Shown: positions 19,725 to 28,705, numbered from the stretch's first letter. The stretch is 64,000 nucleotides of DNA from an uncultured Muribaculaceae bacterium (GCA_910577355.1 CAJTMY010000003.1:55011-119010), one strand, 5' to 3'. The notes: generated from the letters alone by a model not told the origin. Made by a program: numbers and translations.

Positions 19725-20993
19725 TTATTCAAGGACATAGTCGTAGACAGGTCGAATAGCGATTTTATATCCGCCTTGTGACAGATCTTCGTAATCATGG
19801 TCTGTCAACATAAGCAGATTTTCGCACCCGGTCTTTTTTGCGGCAAGAATTAATCCGGAGATTTCCCGTTTTCGTGTCTTTATTGAAGATATGTCATACG
19901 ATACTTGAACGGCAAGTATCGCCTTGCGGCCATCGCATACTATAAAGTCACATTCACCCGATCTGTCTTTATAGTAATATATATCCATATCTAGGCTCTT
20001 GTATTTTCGTAATAAATATAAGAGTACGATTGTCTCAAGGCGCCAACCGAGGTTTTCTCCTGCAAAAGCATCTTCTCTCTTATTCATAAGAGCAACATCA
20101 ATAGGATATACTTTTTCTCCTGTAAGTCTTAGCCTGCTTTTGGGAGAATACTTATGTATTCCTACCATCAAATATGCCTGTTTAAGATAACTTAAATAGT
20201 TTTTTGCCGTATGTTGAGACTTTAAGCCGAAAGCTTCCTGTATTACTTCGTAGTTGACAATAGTAGGTGATATGTTAAGCAAGTGATGAACCATAAGTTC
20301 AAAAGACGATGTATGAATCACTCTGAACCGTTGTTCAATATCTCGTGTAAGAATGTTGTTTACCAACTCTTCGATATATCTTTTTGTATTGTTGATAAAC
20401 TGTAATTCGGGAAACCCACCCTCTCGCATATAATCATCAAATGCTGCTCTTCGAGCGGAAATTGCTCTAGTCGTTTTGGAAACCGTATTGATTTTTTTTA
20501 AAACACAATATTCTGCAAAAGAGAATGGAAATAAGGATATGGAATGGTGACGTCCGGTGAGATGTGTTGCAAGTTCACCGCTCAGGAGCTTTGCGTTGGA
20601 TCCTGTAATAATAACATGCATCTGTTTCCGCAAAAGGCGGTTCACAAACAAATACCATTCCGGGATATTCTGAATCTCATCTATAAAAAGATAATTGAAA
20701 TCTCCGTTTATCTTGTACAGAACTTCAAGAACATCATTTAAATCGTTACCTGTAATATCAATAAGTCGTTCGTCATCAAAATTCACATATGCAAACTTTA
20801 TCCGTTTCCGTGTAAGAACATTATAGCAGAGTGTGGATTTTCCGCTTCGTCTCACTCCTATCACCACTTGTGCCTGAGTACTGTCGAGATCAATTTTTTC
20901 TTCTTCCTTACGTTGGCAGAAGTGGTTTGTCTGTTTTAAAGCCAGCTCTTCGGATTGGTCGGCTAATATTGTTTCAAGAATTCTTTTATCCAT
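19725..20993 (-). CDS. AAA ATPase with DUF4143 C-terminal domain
   Basis: A 422-aa protein. Walker A is VVIGVRRSGKSTLCYNVL near residue 65, Walker B is YLFIDEIQNIPEW, and the C-terminal half is a DUF4143 module ending in a PD-(D/E)XK-like ECDFIVCDG...AVQVSYD, where the usual catalytic E-x-K reads Q-V-S. The family is widespread and multi-copy in Bacteroidota but has no settled function. I chose the ATG at 20993 because it follows the TACATTTG box at 21013-21020. The gene is AT-rich and preceded by three tandem dyad operators shared with the DUF4062-STAND gene. Confidence 0.88.
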   Translation of the reverse strand: MDKRILETILADQSEELALKQTNHFCQRKEEEKIDLDSTQAQVVIGVRRSGKSTLCYNVLTRKRIKFAYVNFDDERLIDITGNDLNDVLEVLYKINGDFNYLFIDEIQNIPEWYLFVNRLLRKQMHVIITGSNAKLLSGELATHLTGRHHSISLFPFSFAEYCVLKKINTVSKTTRAISARRAAFDDYMREGGFPELQFINNTKRYIEELVNNILTRDIEQRFRVIHTSSFELMVHHLLNISPTIVNYEVIQEAFGLKSQHTAKNYLSYLKQAYLMVGIHKYSPKSRLRLTGEKVYPIDVALMNKREDAFAGENLGWRLETIVLLYLLRKYKSLDMDIYYYKDRSGECDFIVCDGRKAILAVQVSYDISSIKTRKREISGLILAAKKTGCENLLMLTDHDYEDLSQGGYKIAIRPVYDYVLE

Positions 20994-21012
20994 GTTAAAA
21001 TATTTTCGGCTA

Positions 21013-21020
21013 CAAATGTA
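21013..21020 (-). promoter_or_regulatory. -7 box for the DUF4143 ATPase gene
   Basis: CAAATGTA reads TACATTTG on the minus strand, 20 bases upstream of the ATG at 20993. The -33 position falls inside the first operator dyad. Confidence 0.65.
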
Positions 21021-21034
21021 CAAAATATTATGGA

Positions 21035-21115
21035 TAAAATGCACTGTTTTACATAAAACGACGATTCAAAATGCGTTATTTTACATAAATATAAGGCGTA
21101 GAATGCATTATTCTA
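21035..21115. promoter_or_regulatory. Three tandem dyad operators, 32-bp period
   Basis: 17-bp dyads of form TAAAAT-N5-ATTTTA start at 21035, 21067 and 21099, an exact 32-bp period or about three helical turns. The spacers are GCACT, GCGTT and GCATT. The third has perfect arms extended to CGTAGAAT and ATTCTACG (21097-21117). The first starts 14 bases upstream of the -7 box and covers the -33 position, as expected for a repressor array. Matching dyads lie upstream of the gene at 26.07 kb. Confidence 0.75.
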
Positions 21116-21161
21116 CGTTTAAATGATTAAACGGCTTATATGCAGAGCTGTATCAGCTTGC

Positions 21162-22295
21162 TTATTTAAGCTTGCGGGCGAGATAGCGGCGGACGGGGAT
21201 GTCGTATAGCCCCAGAGCCGCCCATGCCATAAGTATTATGCCGGCAAAGAGGGCGGTGCATATATGCCATACCTCGCCGAATGTGTAGTCGTGCGCCCAT
21301 ATCCATGCATAGAACAGGTACATCACGGGGTAGTGTATTATATACACGGGGTAGGATATCTCGCCGAGGAAATTGCATGTGCGCGTGGAGAATGCATCTG
21401 TAGTAGTGCCGCAGGCTCCGATATATACCAGTGTGGGAAATATCATCAGAGTGCACATGGTGTCGTAGATACCGTTGAGCACCGACGGTTCCGGACCGCC
21501 GACGTAAGGACAGGCCATGAGCAGAGCCATGACGGCGGCGCATATCCAGAATGCGCCGCGTATTCGCCGTGGACGGAAGTTGCGGCTGAGCAGCAAACCG
21601 ATTGAGAAGGAGAAACTCAGACGCAGGAAGCCGCCGACAAATCCCCATCCCGCAAGCGTCCATCCCATGCCGGTATGATAGGCGCCCGAGAGATTGCCGA
21701 GGGTGCATGCGGCGAGACCTATGCCCGATATCACCACCACGGTGCGCAGGGTGCGAGTCGACAGTCTGTGAAGCACCACGGCATAGAGGATACTGCCGAT
21801 GTATTCGAAGAAAAGCGACCATGACGGGCCGTTGAGCGGAAACATCTCGCCGTTGCCGCGTACATCCGCGTCGGTTCCCGGTACAATCGGTATGAGCAGC
21901 ATGCCGAGTATCAGCGCCACCGCGAGCATCGATGCCGGCATGGGCGTGCCGTCCCAGCGTACACTGCCCTGTATCAGATAGGCGACAGCGCCGAGTACCA
22001 CGGCCAGTATCACCATCGGGTGCAGGCGTATGACACGCCTCAGCATGAACTGCGAGGCTGTCATGTCCTTTTTCCATCGGTCGTCGTAGGCATAGCCCAA
22101 TACGAAGCCCGACAGCACAAAGAAGAAATCGACGGCGAGGTATCCGTGATTCATCATCTGGTCGGTGGGCGATGTGGCGAAGGCCTCAAAGAAGTGATAC
22201 CATATGACGAGAACGGCGGCAATGCCGCGCAGGCCGTCGAGCAGCTCGTAGCGTGGTTTTACGGTTATGATTGCAGATTGTGTGTCGGAAGTCAT
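21162..22295 (-). CDS. Acyltransferase 3 family membrane protein
   Basis: A 377-aa integral membrane protein with about ten hydrophobic segments. The N-terminal RYELLDGLRGIAAVLVIWYHF, with His in the first helix, and the later FFFVLSGFVLGYAY are hallmarks of acyltransferase 3 enzymes, which O-acetylate surface polysaccharides or other envelope sugars. I chose the ATG at 22295 because the CAAAATTA box at 22322-22329 places the transcript start downstream of the alternative ATG at 22340. The Crp/Fnr gene lies 66 bases upstream on the same strand. Confidence 0.88.
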   Translation of the reverse strand: MTSDTQSAIITVKPRYELLDGLRGIAAVLVIWYHFFEAFATSPTDQMMNHGYLAVDFFFVLSGFVLGYAYDDRWKKDMTASQFMLRRVIRLHPMVILAVVLGAVAYLIQGSVRWDGTPMPASMLAVALILGMLLIPIVPGTDADVRGNGEMFPLNGPSWSLFFEYIGSILYAVVLHRLSTRTLRTVVVISGIGLAACTLGNLSGAYHTGMGWTLAGWGFVGGFLRLSFSFSIGLLLSRNFRPRRIRGAFWICAAVMALLMACPYVGGPEPSVLNGIYDTMCTLMIFPTLVYIGACGTTTDAFSTRTCNFLGEISYPVYIIHYPVMYLFYAWIWAHDYTFGEVWHICTALFAGIILMAWAALGLYDIPVRRYLARKLK

Positions 22296-22321
22296 TGTGG
22301 CAGGGTAATTGATTTCGGCTA

Positions 22322-22329
22322 CAAAATTA
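22322..22329 (-). promoter_or_regulatory. -7 box for the acyltransferase gene
   Basis: CAAAATTA reads TAATTTTG on the minus strand, in the gap between the Crp/Fnr and acyltransferase genes. Confidence 0.5.
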
Positions 22330-22361
22330 CGGCTTTGCATTCAGAATCTTCTTGTCCTAAA

Positions 22362-22952
22362 TCAAAAAACGGTCTTTGAGGCGCGTATACGGCTCAGTGT
22401 CGATGGCGTGATACCGAGATACGACGCAATATCGGTAAGGCGGGCGCGGCGGCAGGCCTCGGGCTGTTGGCGCGCGAATGCCCGGTAGCGTTCTGCGGCA
22501 GGCAGTGTGAGACGTTCCTTGTGAGAGAGGTGGAGCCGTCGGTATTCGTCCTCATGGATCAGTCCCCACCACACGGCCATATCAATATTGTCGGTGACGA
22601 TGCGGCGTAGGTCGGCCACACGTATCGAATAGGCGAGCACCGGCTCTATGGCCTCGACACATTCCTCCGACGGCTTGCCGTAATACACCTCGTCCATGCT
22701 GAATACGAGCGTGCCCTCGGTGGAAAAAGAAGTGGTGACCTCCTCTCCGTCGACTATCCAGTAGCTGCGGGTGATCCCCGTTTCGATAAAGAAAGCTTTG
22801 CCGCGGGCCTCGCCGTCGCATACAAGCAGTGTGCGCTTGGGAAAACGGCAGGGCTCGAGCTTTGCGGCAAGCGCCGCAAGCACCGATTCATCGACCTTGC
22901 AGCGGTTGCGTATGCGTATGATGATGTTGGGGATATCTTGAATACAGACCAT
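22362..22952 (-). CDS. Crp/Fnr-family transcriptional regulator
   Basis: A 196-aa protein with an N-terminal cNMP-binding jelly roll (KRTLLVCDGEARGKAFFIETG, a typical cNBD edge, then SFSTEGTLVFSMDEVY) and a C-terminal winged helix ending in the recognition segment ARLTDIASYLGITPSTLSRIR. The ligand-contact residues of true cAMP receptors are not obvious, as is common for the Bacteroidota members. It may regulate the adjacent acyltransferase or be the regulator of the nearby island. It starts 58 bases after the TPR fragment. Confidence 0.88.
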   Translation of the reverse strand: MVCIQDIPNIIIRIRNRCKVDESVLAALAAKLEPCRFPKRTLLVCDGEARGKAFFIETGITRSYWIVDGEEVTTSFSTEGTLVFSMDEVYYGKPSEECVEAIEPVLAYSIRVADLRRIVTDNIDMAVWWGLIHEDEYRRLHLSHKERLTLPAAERYRAFARQQPEACRRARLTDIASYLGITPSTLSRIRASKTVF

Positions 22953-23010
22953 TATAATGATTAAAAAAAGACCTATTACTTTTCAAAAGCAATACCATTA
23001 TAGACTAATA

Positions 23011-23685
23011 TTAATAAAAAATTTTATACCAGAGACGCTTGAAAGGATTCTTGGATTTCATAGCTTCCTTTTTCTTAGCTTCAATCCCTGCATAATATTT
23101 TTCTTTATTTAATTCCAAAGAATGATTTCTCCGAATTTGATCAATACCTTGATCGACAAACCATGTGGATTGGGTATCATTATTCTTAAGATAAATTTCT
23201 TTGGCTTTTTCATAATATGTTATAGCATCTAAAAATAGATGCATACGGCTATGACATTCAGCAATTTGATAATAACTATGGGCTGTTTCAGAATGATTTT
23301 CTCCATAGGTTATTAGCTTTGCTGAAACTGCTTTTTGAAAAAAGTCCAATGCTTTACAATAATTAAAGCTTTCTTTGTAAGACATCGCGATATTTGTATA
23401 GCTTTGAATAATTTTGGGATGAAATTCCCTTAATAATTCCATCCGAATATCAAGAGCTTTAATATAGTTTTCAAGAGCTTTATTATAATCTGAAAGTCTT
23501 TTGTACGTGTATCCGAGATTATTGTAGGCTTGAGCTGTGTCAATATGTTTTTCTCCCAGTATATTTAAACGTATGGCCAAAACCTTTATATTACATTCTA
23601 ATGCTTTCGTATGATCGGATAGAGAATTATATATTGATGCTAAATTATTATAACTTGTTGCTGTATCAATATTATTTTCTCCTAA
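23011..23685 (-). pseudogene. C-terminal TPR part of the broken DUF4062-STAND gene
   Basis: This frame carries at least four TPR units (YNNLGYTYKRLSDYNKALENYIKAL is one pattern, with further units to residue 150) and reads without a stop from about 23685. It continues the TPR array of the upstream 800-aa frame after a frameshift near 23686. Translating across gives ALQIRLA then LGENNIDTATSYNNLASIY, which fits the repeat exactly. The first ATG in this frame is at 23580, so a separate 189-aa protein could also be made. The last 40 residues are basic (AGIEAKKKEAMKSKNPFKRLWY). Confidence 0.75.
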
Positions 23686-26074
23686 CGGCCAATCTTATTT
23701 GAAGAGCTTTAAGATGATATTCCAATGCCTTAGAAAATTCATTTTTAGAGTCATATAGATAACCTAAATTATTATAACTTGTTGCGGTATCTTCATCGTT
23801 TTCACCTAAGACCTTTAACCTTATATCGAGAGCCTTCTGATAATACATGAGAGCTTTTTCATAAATTGAAATAGAATCATATGCGCCTCCAATATTGTTA
23901 TAGATTGTTGCAGTAATTGCGCTGGCTTCTTCATGCAATCTTAGTTGAACTTCTAATGCTTTATTAAAGTATATCAATGCTTTGTCGAAGTCATCCAAGT
24001 TATAATAAACAAGCCCGATGTTATTATAACTTACAGCAGTATCATTATTATCTTTTTTTATATTTAAAGTCAATGCCTTATCAAAAAATGTCAAAGCAAT
24101 TTTGTGATATCCGAAATATTCTAATATATATAAGCCTATGTAATCAAGATAATAATCTTTATTCAGATAGTCTTCCAATGAATACGAAGATTCAGATAAT
24201 AGTGTTCGCCAATATTGGGTTAATGTTGATGGAGCCTCGTTTTTGAAGTATAGAAAAACTGGCATATGTAGTAAGAGATTGTGGAGGTGTGGAAAATCTC
24301 TAAGAGCATGATACTGAAATGCTAATTCAGTATAGCTTCGATGGCGTTCAGGTATTTTAGATATACAAGAAACAATACTTTGACGTAGTTCTTTTTCGAA
24401 AGATGATTCAGTATCATAAAGATAACGAGTACGAACAGCTTCCAATAAATATTGATGAGAAAAGGAAATCAGTCCGCCATGTCGTGAGAAATGAGCGGCA
24501 TATCCACAATATAATTCCGACCATTCAAGCGGATTACATTTGAGTATGTCAAGCAATTCAGATTCAGATAGACCGTCTTTTGATACAGCTATTACAGATA
24601 GGGCTCGTTTCACGAATTCGGCACCATAGAAATTTTCTGCTTTTGAGAGAACTCGGTCAAAAAACTCCGATATGGTCTGCGATGAAAGATAATAATCAAT
24701 CATTGTATCAAGACTTTCGTGAGAGCCGTAGATAATAAGTTCGTCAAGAAGCGAACGAAGTACAAGCGGATTGGAAGATTCATTATCATTGGCAATCCGG
24801 TTTACTTGATTTTCGTTTAATTCCTTTCCCGCTTTACTGAGATAAAGTCGTATTAATTCGTGGCGTGTTTCTATTTTGATAGGCTCTATCTTAAATTCTT
24901 TAAAGTTTCTTGCTTTTAAAACAGATGCAGTTTCATCATCAGGAACAGTCGATACAAGTATTTTTATATTTTTAGAGAACTGTTGTAACCATGTTAACTG
25001 CTTGGCATTATCTGAAGCTGATAATTGATTGAGGCCATCGAGTACAATTAGTAATGGTTTATCATTTACTATCTGTTTAATTAAGTAGTTGAATTCCTCA
25101 ATTATCTTATAGTGCTTTTCCGTTTTTTCGCATGATATGTGGTATATTTCACGAATTTCATTGATGAGACGTCGTAATATTGTATCAGGCGTCGTATCAG
25201 AGAGACCAATGAAATGATATATCAAGTTGTGATCAGTTTGCAATCCGTCTAACCAGTTGGCTATTAAAGCACTTTTCCCTAAGCCGCTTGATCCGATGAT
25301 TGCAAAATGATTTTCATGTTCGGATAATAACCAATTATTAAGAATATCAAAATTATGAGACTCCGGTATATATAAATTGCATTTCTGTCTCAGAATAGAT
25401 TGTTGAAATAGCCGGTCAAGATCGAGTTGTGATAGTGGCTTGTTTGGAAAATATTTATTAAGAAATTTTTTAAATGTATTTTCAACTTTTATTGAAAGTT
25501 GCTTGATTGAATTATAAGTCTCTACTTGAAATTGACTGTTTAATAGTTTTTTGCGTAAAGTTTCGTGTGCGGGACATTCGGTAGAAGCTCCTTCTTTTAA
25601 GAAAAAAGCAGCGTCAACTTTGCCAGCGGCTTCAAGAGCCCCATGGCGCATCTCTATTTCGGTGATACTTAAGTGGTCGTCAATATATTGACTTATTGCA
25701 GGAAACCGCTTTAATATATCCGTGCATCGCTCTATTTCTTCTTTTCCGGGACAGTAGCCATAACGATCGCCAATAAGTCCGATAAAAAAAGGATGAGAAT
25801 TGTCAATTTCCTGAAGACATGTCAATATAACACGACCGTTTCGTGCTGCATCGTCTGTGATTCCCCAACGAAGGTCTACCAACTGTACGGTGACATTGCG
25901 ACGAGCTGCTTCTATCTCTAAACGTTTAAATAGTTTTACAAGCTCATCTCGTTCAGCTTGCATATCTCGAAAAGTTGAGGAAAGAAATACCCGGATCAAT
26001 CTGTCTTCTAAATTATTGTTTTTCATTTCTTTAAATTGATTTAACAAGCTGTTATTTAAGATGGATGATGCCAT
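23672..26074 (-). CDS. DUF4062-STAND NTPase-TPR protein, truncated by frameshift
   Basis: An 800-aa protein. The N-terminal DUF4062 domain is recognised by VFLSSTFRDMQAERDEL, VDLRWGITDD and FFIGLIGDRYGYCP, as in NPHP3/TEP1-type proteins. Next comes a P-loop NTPase with Walker A (AIIGSSGLGKSALI, near residue 265) and Walker B (LLIVLDGLNQLS), a helical region, then TPR repeats from about 690. The frame ends at TAA 23672 inside a repeat; the array resumes in another frame. The architecture is that of NLR-like STAND sensors, several of which serve in phage defence; defence here is inference. Very AT-rich, suggesting transfer. An alternative start is Met17 (26026). Confidence 0.85.
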   Translation of the reverse strand: MASSILNNSLLNQFKEMKNNNLEDRLIRVFLSSTFRDMQAERDELVKLFKRLEIEAARRNVTVQLVDLRWGITDDAARNGRVILTCLQEIDNSHPFFIGLIGDRYGYCPGKEEIERCTDILKRFPAISQYIDDHLSITEIEMRHGALEAAGKVDAAFFLKEGASTECPAHETLRKKLLNSQFQVETYNSIKQLSIKVENTFKKFLNKYFPNKPLSQLDLDRLFQQSILRQKCNLYIPESHNFDILNNWLLSEHENHFAIIGSSGLGKSALIANWLDGLQTDHNLIYHFIGLSDTTPDTILRRLINEIREIYHISCEKTEKHYKIIEEFNYLIKQIVNDKPLLIVLDGLNQLSASDNAKQLTWLQQFSKNIKILVSTVPDDETASVLKARNFKEFKIEPIKIETRHELIRLYLSKAGKELNENQVNRIANDNESSNPLVLRSLLDELIIYGSHESLDTMIDYYLSSQTISEFFDRVLSKAENFYGAEFVKRALSVIAVSKDGLSESELLDILKCNPLEWSELYCGYAAHFSRHGGLISFSHQYLLEAVRTRYLYDTESSFEKELRQSIVSCISKIPERHRSYTELAFQYHALRDFPHLHNLLLHMPVFLYFKNEAPSTLTQYWRTLLSESSYSLEDYLNKDYYLDYIGLYILEYFGYHKIALTFFDKALTLNIKKDNNDTAVSYNNIGLVYYNLDDFDKALIYFNKALEVQLRLHEEASAITATIYNNIGGAYDSISIYEKALMYYQKALDIRLKVLGENDEDTATSYNNLGYLYDSKNEFSKALEYHLKALQIRLAVRRK

Positions 26075-26191
26075 TATCAGAGGGATGAAATGTATTGATG
26101 CAATATATAATCAAATGCATATCATATGTCGATTCAGAGGTTTTTATGTGATAAAATTTTATAATGTTTTTTATATCAATACATTAGTGCG

Positions 26192-26199
26192 CAAAAGTA
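26192..26199 (-). promoter_or_regulatory. -7 box for the DUF4062-STAND gene
   Basis: CAAAAGTA reads TACTTTTG on the minus strand. It predicts a 5' leader of about 110 bases before the ATG at 26074. Confidence 0.6.
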
Positions 26200-26214
26200 C
26201 AAAAAAATCATGAA

Positions 26215-26264
26215 CAAAATGCACTATTATACTAAAATGAGGCAGAATAAAATGTATTATTTTA
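26215..26264. promoter_or_regulatory. Two tandem dyad operators, 33-bp period
   Basis: CAAAAT-GCACT-ATTATA at 26215-26231 and TAAAAT-GTATT-ATTTTA at 26248-26264. The second is a perfect dyad. The first begins 15 bases upstream of the -7 box, nearly the same geometry as at 21.0 kb. A weak third copy may lie near 26276-26292. Confidence 0.7.
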
Positions 26265-26310
26265 CATAAAAAATATTCAATGCGTTTAAAATCAGGCGTA
26301 AACGGATGAT

Positions 26311-26350
26311 AAAAAACGACCGGATCGCGAAAATAAATCGATCCGGTCGG
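26311..26350 (-). terminator. Terminator of the FKBP operon
   Basis: On the minus strand CGACCGGATCG pairs with CGATCCGGTCG around an AT-rich loop and is followed by six Ts. It lies 29 bases after the stop of the last FKBP gene and separates it from the promoter region of the STAND gene. Confidence 0.85.
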
Positions 26351-26378
26351 ATTTGTATGTAATTGCGGAGTTTTTCGG

Positions 26379-27272
26379 TCAGTTGTTGACGTCGACTACC
26401 TCGACCTCGAATATGAGGGTGGCGTTGGGGCCGATGCCTGCCTGAGGCACGCCCTTGACGCCGTAGGCGAGGTCGGCGGGAATGTAGAGCACGGCTTTGC
26501 CGCCCTTGCCGAGCATCTTGAGGCCTTCACCGAAGCCGGACACCACGCCGCGGGGCGAGAACGTTGCGGGCTGACCTTCGGGACTTTGGTCGAATACGGT
26601 GCCGTCGATAAGCTTGCCGGTGTAGTTGACCTTTACCATGGAGTTGTCCTTGATCTCGACCGGCTCACCGGCTTCTATTATCTTGTAGCTGAGTCCGCTT
26701 GCCGAGGTCTTTACCTCCGGATCGGAGCCTTTGAGCTTGGCAATGAATTCCTTGCCTGCGGCTTCGTTTTGCTTGGCCTCGGGTGCCTCGGCGGCGAGTT
26801 CGGCCTCTTTCTTGGCTTTGATCTGCTCGGCCTCCTGCACCAGACTGTTCATCATTGTGCTGTATTCGCGCAACGCGTCCATGTCGAGAGTGTCGGCCAT
26901 GAATACCTTGCGGAAGTTGGCTATGACCTTATTGCGGTCTACCTTTACGCCCATCTGCTCGAATGATTTGATCTGTTGCAGCATCTGGCCGCCAACCTGC
27001 AGGCCCATGATAACGGCCTCGTCGTCGGCGTTGGAAAATGCCAGCTGGATGCCTTTCATGATACCTTTCTTGGTCTGGTCGTTCTGCATCGTGCTGTCGA
27101 AGCGCTGGAAATCATTGAGAACGTATCCACCGATGGTGCTGCCGAAGCACATCGAGATTGAATCGGAGAGTTGGTCGGGCACGAGGCTTTCCTTTGCATC
27201 GCCGCCCTTCGAGCACGATGCAGCCATGATCATCATGGCTGCACATGCTCCGTAGATTAATTTTTTCATCAC
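26379..27272 (-). CDS. FKBP-type peptidyl-prolyl isomerase, lipoprotein
   Basis: A 297-aa protein with a lipoprotein signal peptide (ACAAMMIMAASC, lipobox ending at Cys20) and SKGG after the cysteine. An FKBP N-terminal helical dimerisation domain spans about 35-180, with a long charged linker helix, and the FKBP catalytic domain follows (VKVNYTGKLIDGTVFDQS to GIGPNATLIFEVEVVDV). It catalyses prolyl cis-trans isomerisation and acts as a chaperone, anchored to a membrane facing the periplasm or surface. It is the last of three tandem paralogues. Confidence 0.93.
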   Translation of the reverse strand: MMKKLIYGACAAMMIMAASCSKGGDAKESLVPDQLSDSISMCFGSTIGGYVLNDFQRFDSTMQNDQTKKGIMKGIQLAFSNADDEAVIMGLQVGGQMLQQIKSFEQMGVKVDRNKVIANFRKVFMADTLDMDALREYSTMMNSLVQEAEQIKAKKEAELAAEAPEAKQNEAAGKEFIAKLKGSDPEVKTSASGLSYKIIEAGEPVEIKDNSMVKVNYTGKLIDGTVFDQSPEGQPATFSPRGVVSGFGEGLKMLGKGGKAVLYIPADLAYGVKGVPQAGIGPNATLIFEVEVVDVNN

Positions 27273-27283
27273 GGTTTATCGGT

Positions 27284-27973
27284 TTATTTTATGATATTTA
27301 TTAATTCGACGGTAAAATCGAGCGCGGCGTTGCCCGGCACTGCGCCGGTGATGCCTTCCTCTCCATATCCGAGCGATGCGGGCATGGCTATGCGGTATCG
27401 GCCGCCGGGCTGCATCATCTGCAGGCCCTCGGTGAATCCCGGTGTGAGTTCGTTGACCTTGAACCGCACCGGCCGGCCCGTCGCGTCGGCTACCGTGCCG
27501 TCGGAGAACCGCAGGGTGTACTTCAGCTCCACTGTGTCGGTCGGTCCGGGCTTTTCTCCTGTTCCGGCCTGCTCCTCGATGAACACAAGTCCCGATGGGC
27601 GGCGCACTGCGCCGGACTGCGAGGCCAAAGCGTCGAGAAACGCCTGCTGCGACTCGGGGGTGAAGCTGTCGGGCAGATCGGCGGGGCGTGTGGCGCTTAT
27701 ATAACGGTCGATCCACGCATCCGCCTCGTCGGGGGCGATGCCTGTGGCTTCGCCTTTCACCACACGTGCCAGTGTGGCAATGAACACTTCGTTGTCGACG
27801 GGCACGCCGAGAGTGGCGAGCTGGTCGAGCGATCCACGGATATAGTTGCCGAGCACCGTACCGACGGCGGTCGACAGCGTGTCGGCCGGCGCGATGGCCT
27901 GTGCTGCGGCGTCGGTGGCGGAGAGACCGACAAGGAGTGCTGCTGCGATAATTCCTTTGTGCGCGGTTTTCAT
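27284..27973 (-). CDS. FKBP-type peptidyl-prolyl isomerase, periplasmic
   Basis: A 229-aa protein with a cleavable signal peptide (MKTAHKGIIAAALLVGLSATDAAAQ by prediction, ending near residue 25), a short FKBP N-terminal domain and a catalytic domain with LKYTLRFSDGTVADAT and ALDFTVELINI. The catalytic domain is more diverged than in its two neighbours: the usual VxVxYTGxLxDG reads VELKYTLRFSDG. It starts by a four-base ATGA overlap with the upstream paralogue and ends 11 bases before the next. Confidence 0.9.
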   Translation of the reverse strand: MKTAHKGIIAAALLVGLSATDAAAQAIAPADTLSTAVGTVLGNYIRGSLDQLATLGVPVDNEVFIATLARVVKGEATGIAPDEADAWIDRYISATRPADLPDSFTPESQQAFLDALASQSGAVRRPSGLVFIEEQAGTGEKPGPTDTVELKYTLRFSDGTVADATGRPVRFKVNELTPGFTEGLQMMQPGGRYRIAMPASLGYGEEGITGAVPGNAALDFTVELINIIK

Positions 27974-28602
27974 TTACCTTTGCCTACCACCTCGAGCAGT
28001 TCGACATCGAAGATAAGAGTCTGGTTGGGGCCGATGGCGCCGCCGGCACCGTTTGGGCCGTAGGCGAGGTCGGAGGGAATGAAGAGACGCCACTTGCTGC
28101 CGGCGTTCATCAGCTGCAAAGCCTCTACCCAGCCGGGGATAACCTGTGTGACGCCGAATGTGGCGGGTTCGCCACGCTCCACGCTCGAGTCGAACACGGT
28201 GCCGTCGATAAGCTTGCCGGTGTAGTGCACCACCACGCGGTCGGTGGAGTCGGGTCTGGGGCCGTTGCCTTGCTCGAGTACTTCATACTGCAGGCCCGAG
28301 GGAGTGATGCGCACCTCGGAGCGCTTGCCGTTGGCGTCGAGGAAGTCGCGGCCGGCTTTGGCGTTGGCTTCGCTCATCACCTTGGCTGCCTCCTGCTGTT
28401 TTGCCTCGAGGGCGGTGAAATATTTCTGAATCTCAGCCTTGGCCTCGTCGTAGGTCATCTTGGGCTTCGAGCCGTAGAACACGGCGGCGACGCCGTCGGC
28501 AAAATCCGACACATTGATGGTCTCGATACCCGAAGCACGGAAATTGTTGCCCATGCTCAGGCCGAGGGCATAGCTGAGACGGTCGAGTTCTTGATTTTCC
28601 AT
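27970..28602 (-). CDS. FKBP-type peptidyl-prolyl isomerase, FklB-like, cytoplasmic
   Basis: A 210-aa protein without a signal peptide. The N-terminal helical dimerisation domain (LSYALGLSMGNNFRASGI) and C-terminal FKBP domain (VVVHYTGKLIDGTVFDSS, GAIGPNQTLIFDVELLEV) match E. coli FklB/FkpA-like enzymes in the cytoplasmic form. First gene of the operon. The promoter is a TAACTTTG box at 28645-28652 with its -33 element 20 bases upstream. Confidence 0.92.
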   Translation of the reverse strand: MENQELDRLSYALGLSMGNNFRASGIETINVSDFADGVAAVFYGSKPKMTYDEAKAEIQKYFTALEAKQQEAAKVMSEANAKAGRDFLDANGKRSEVRITPSGLQYEVLEQGNGPRPDSTDRVVVHYTGKLIDGTVFDSSVERGEPATFGVTQVIPGWVEALQLMNAGSKWRLFIPSDLAYGPNGAGGAIGPNQTLIFDVELLEVVGKGK

Positions 28603-28644
28603 TTTGATATTGTTATGTATATGTTAGTTTCACGAAATATGCGG

Positions 28645-28675
28645 CAAAGTTACGGCTTTGCCGCCGACTATCCAA
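28645..28675 (-). promoter_or_regulatory. Promoter of the FKBP operon
   Basis: On the minus strand TTG (CAA at 28673-28675), 20-base spacer, TAACTTTG (CAAAGTTA at 28645-28652). This is a textbook Bacteroidota promoter. A GGCAAAG...CTTTGCC inverted repeat overlaps the -7 box. Confidence 0.75.
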
Positions 28676-28705
28676 AAGTTAGAACAAAAACGACAGTCAA
28701 AATGC

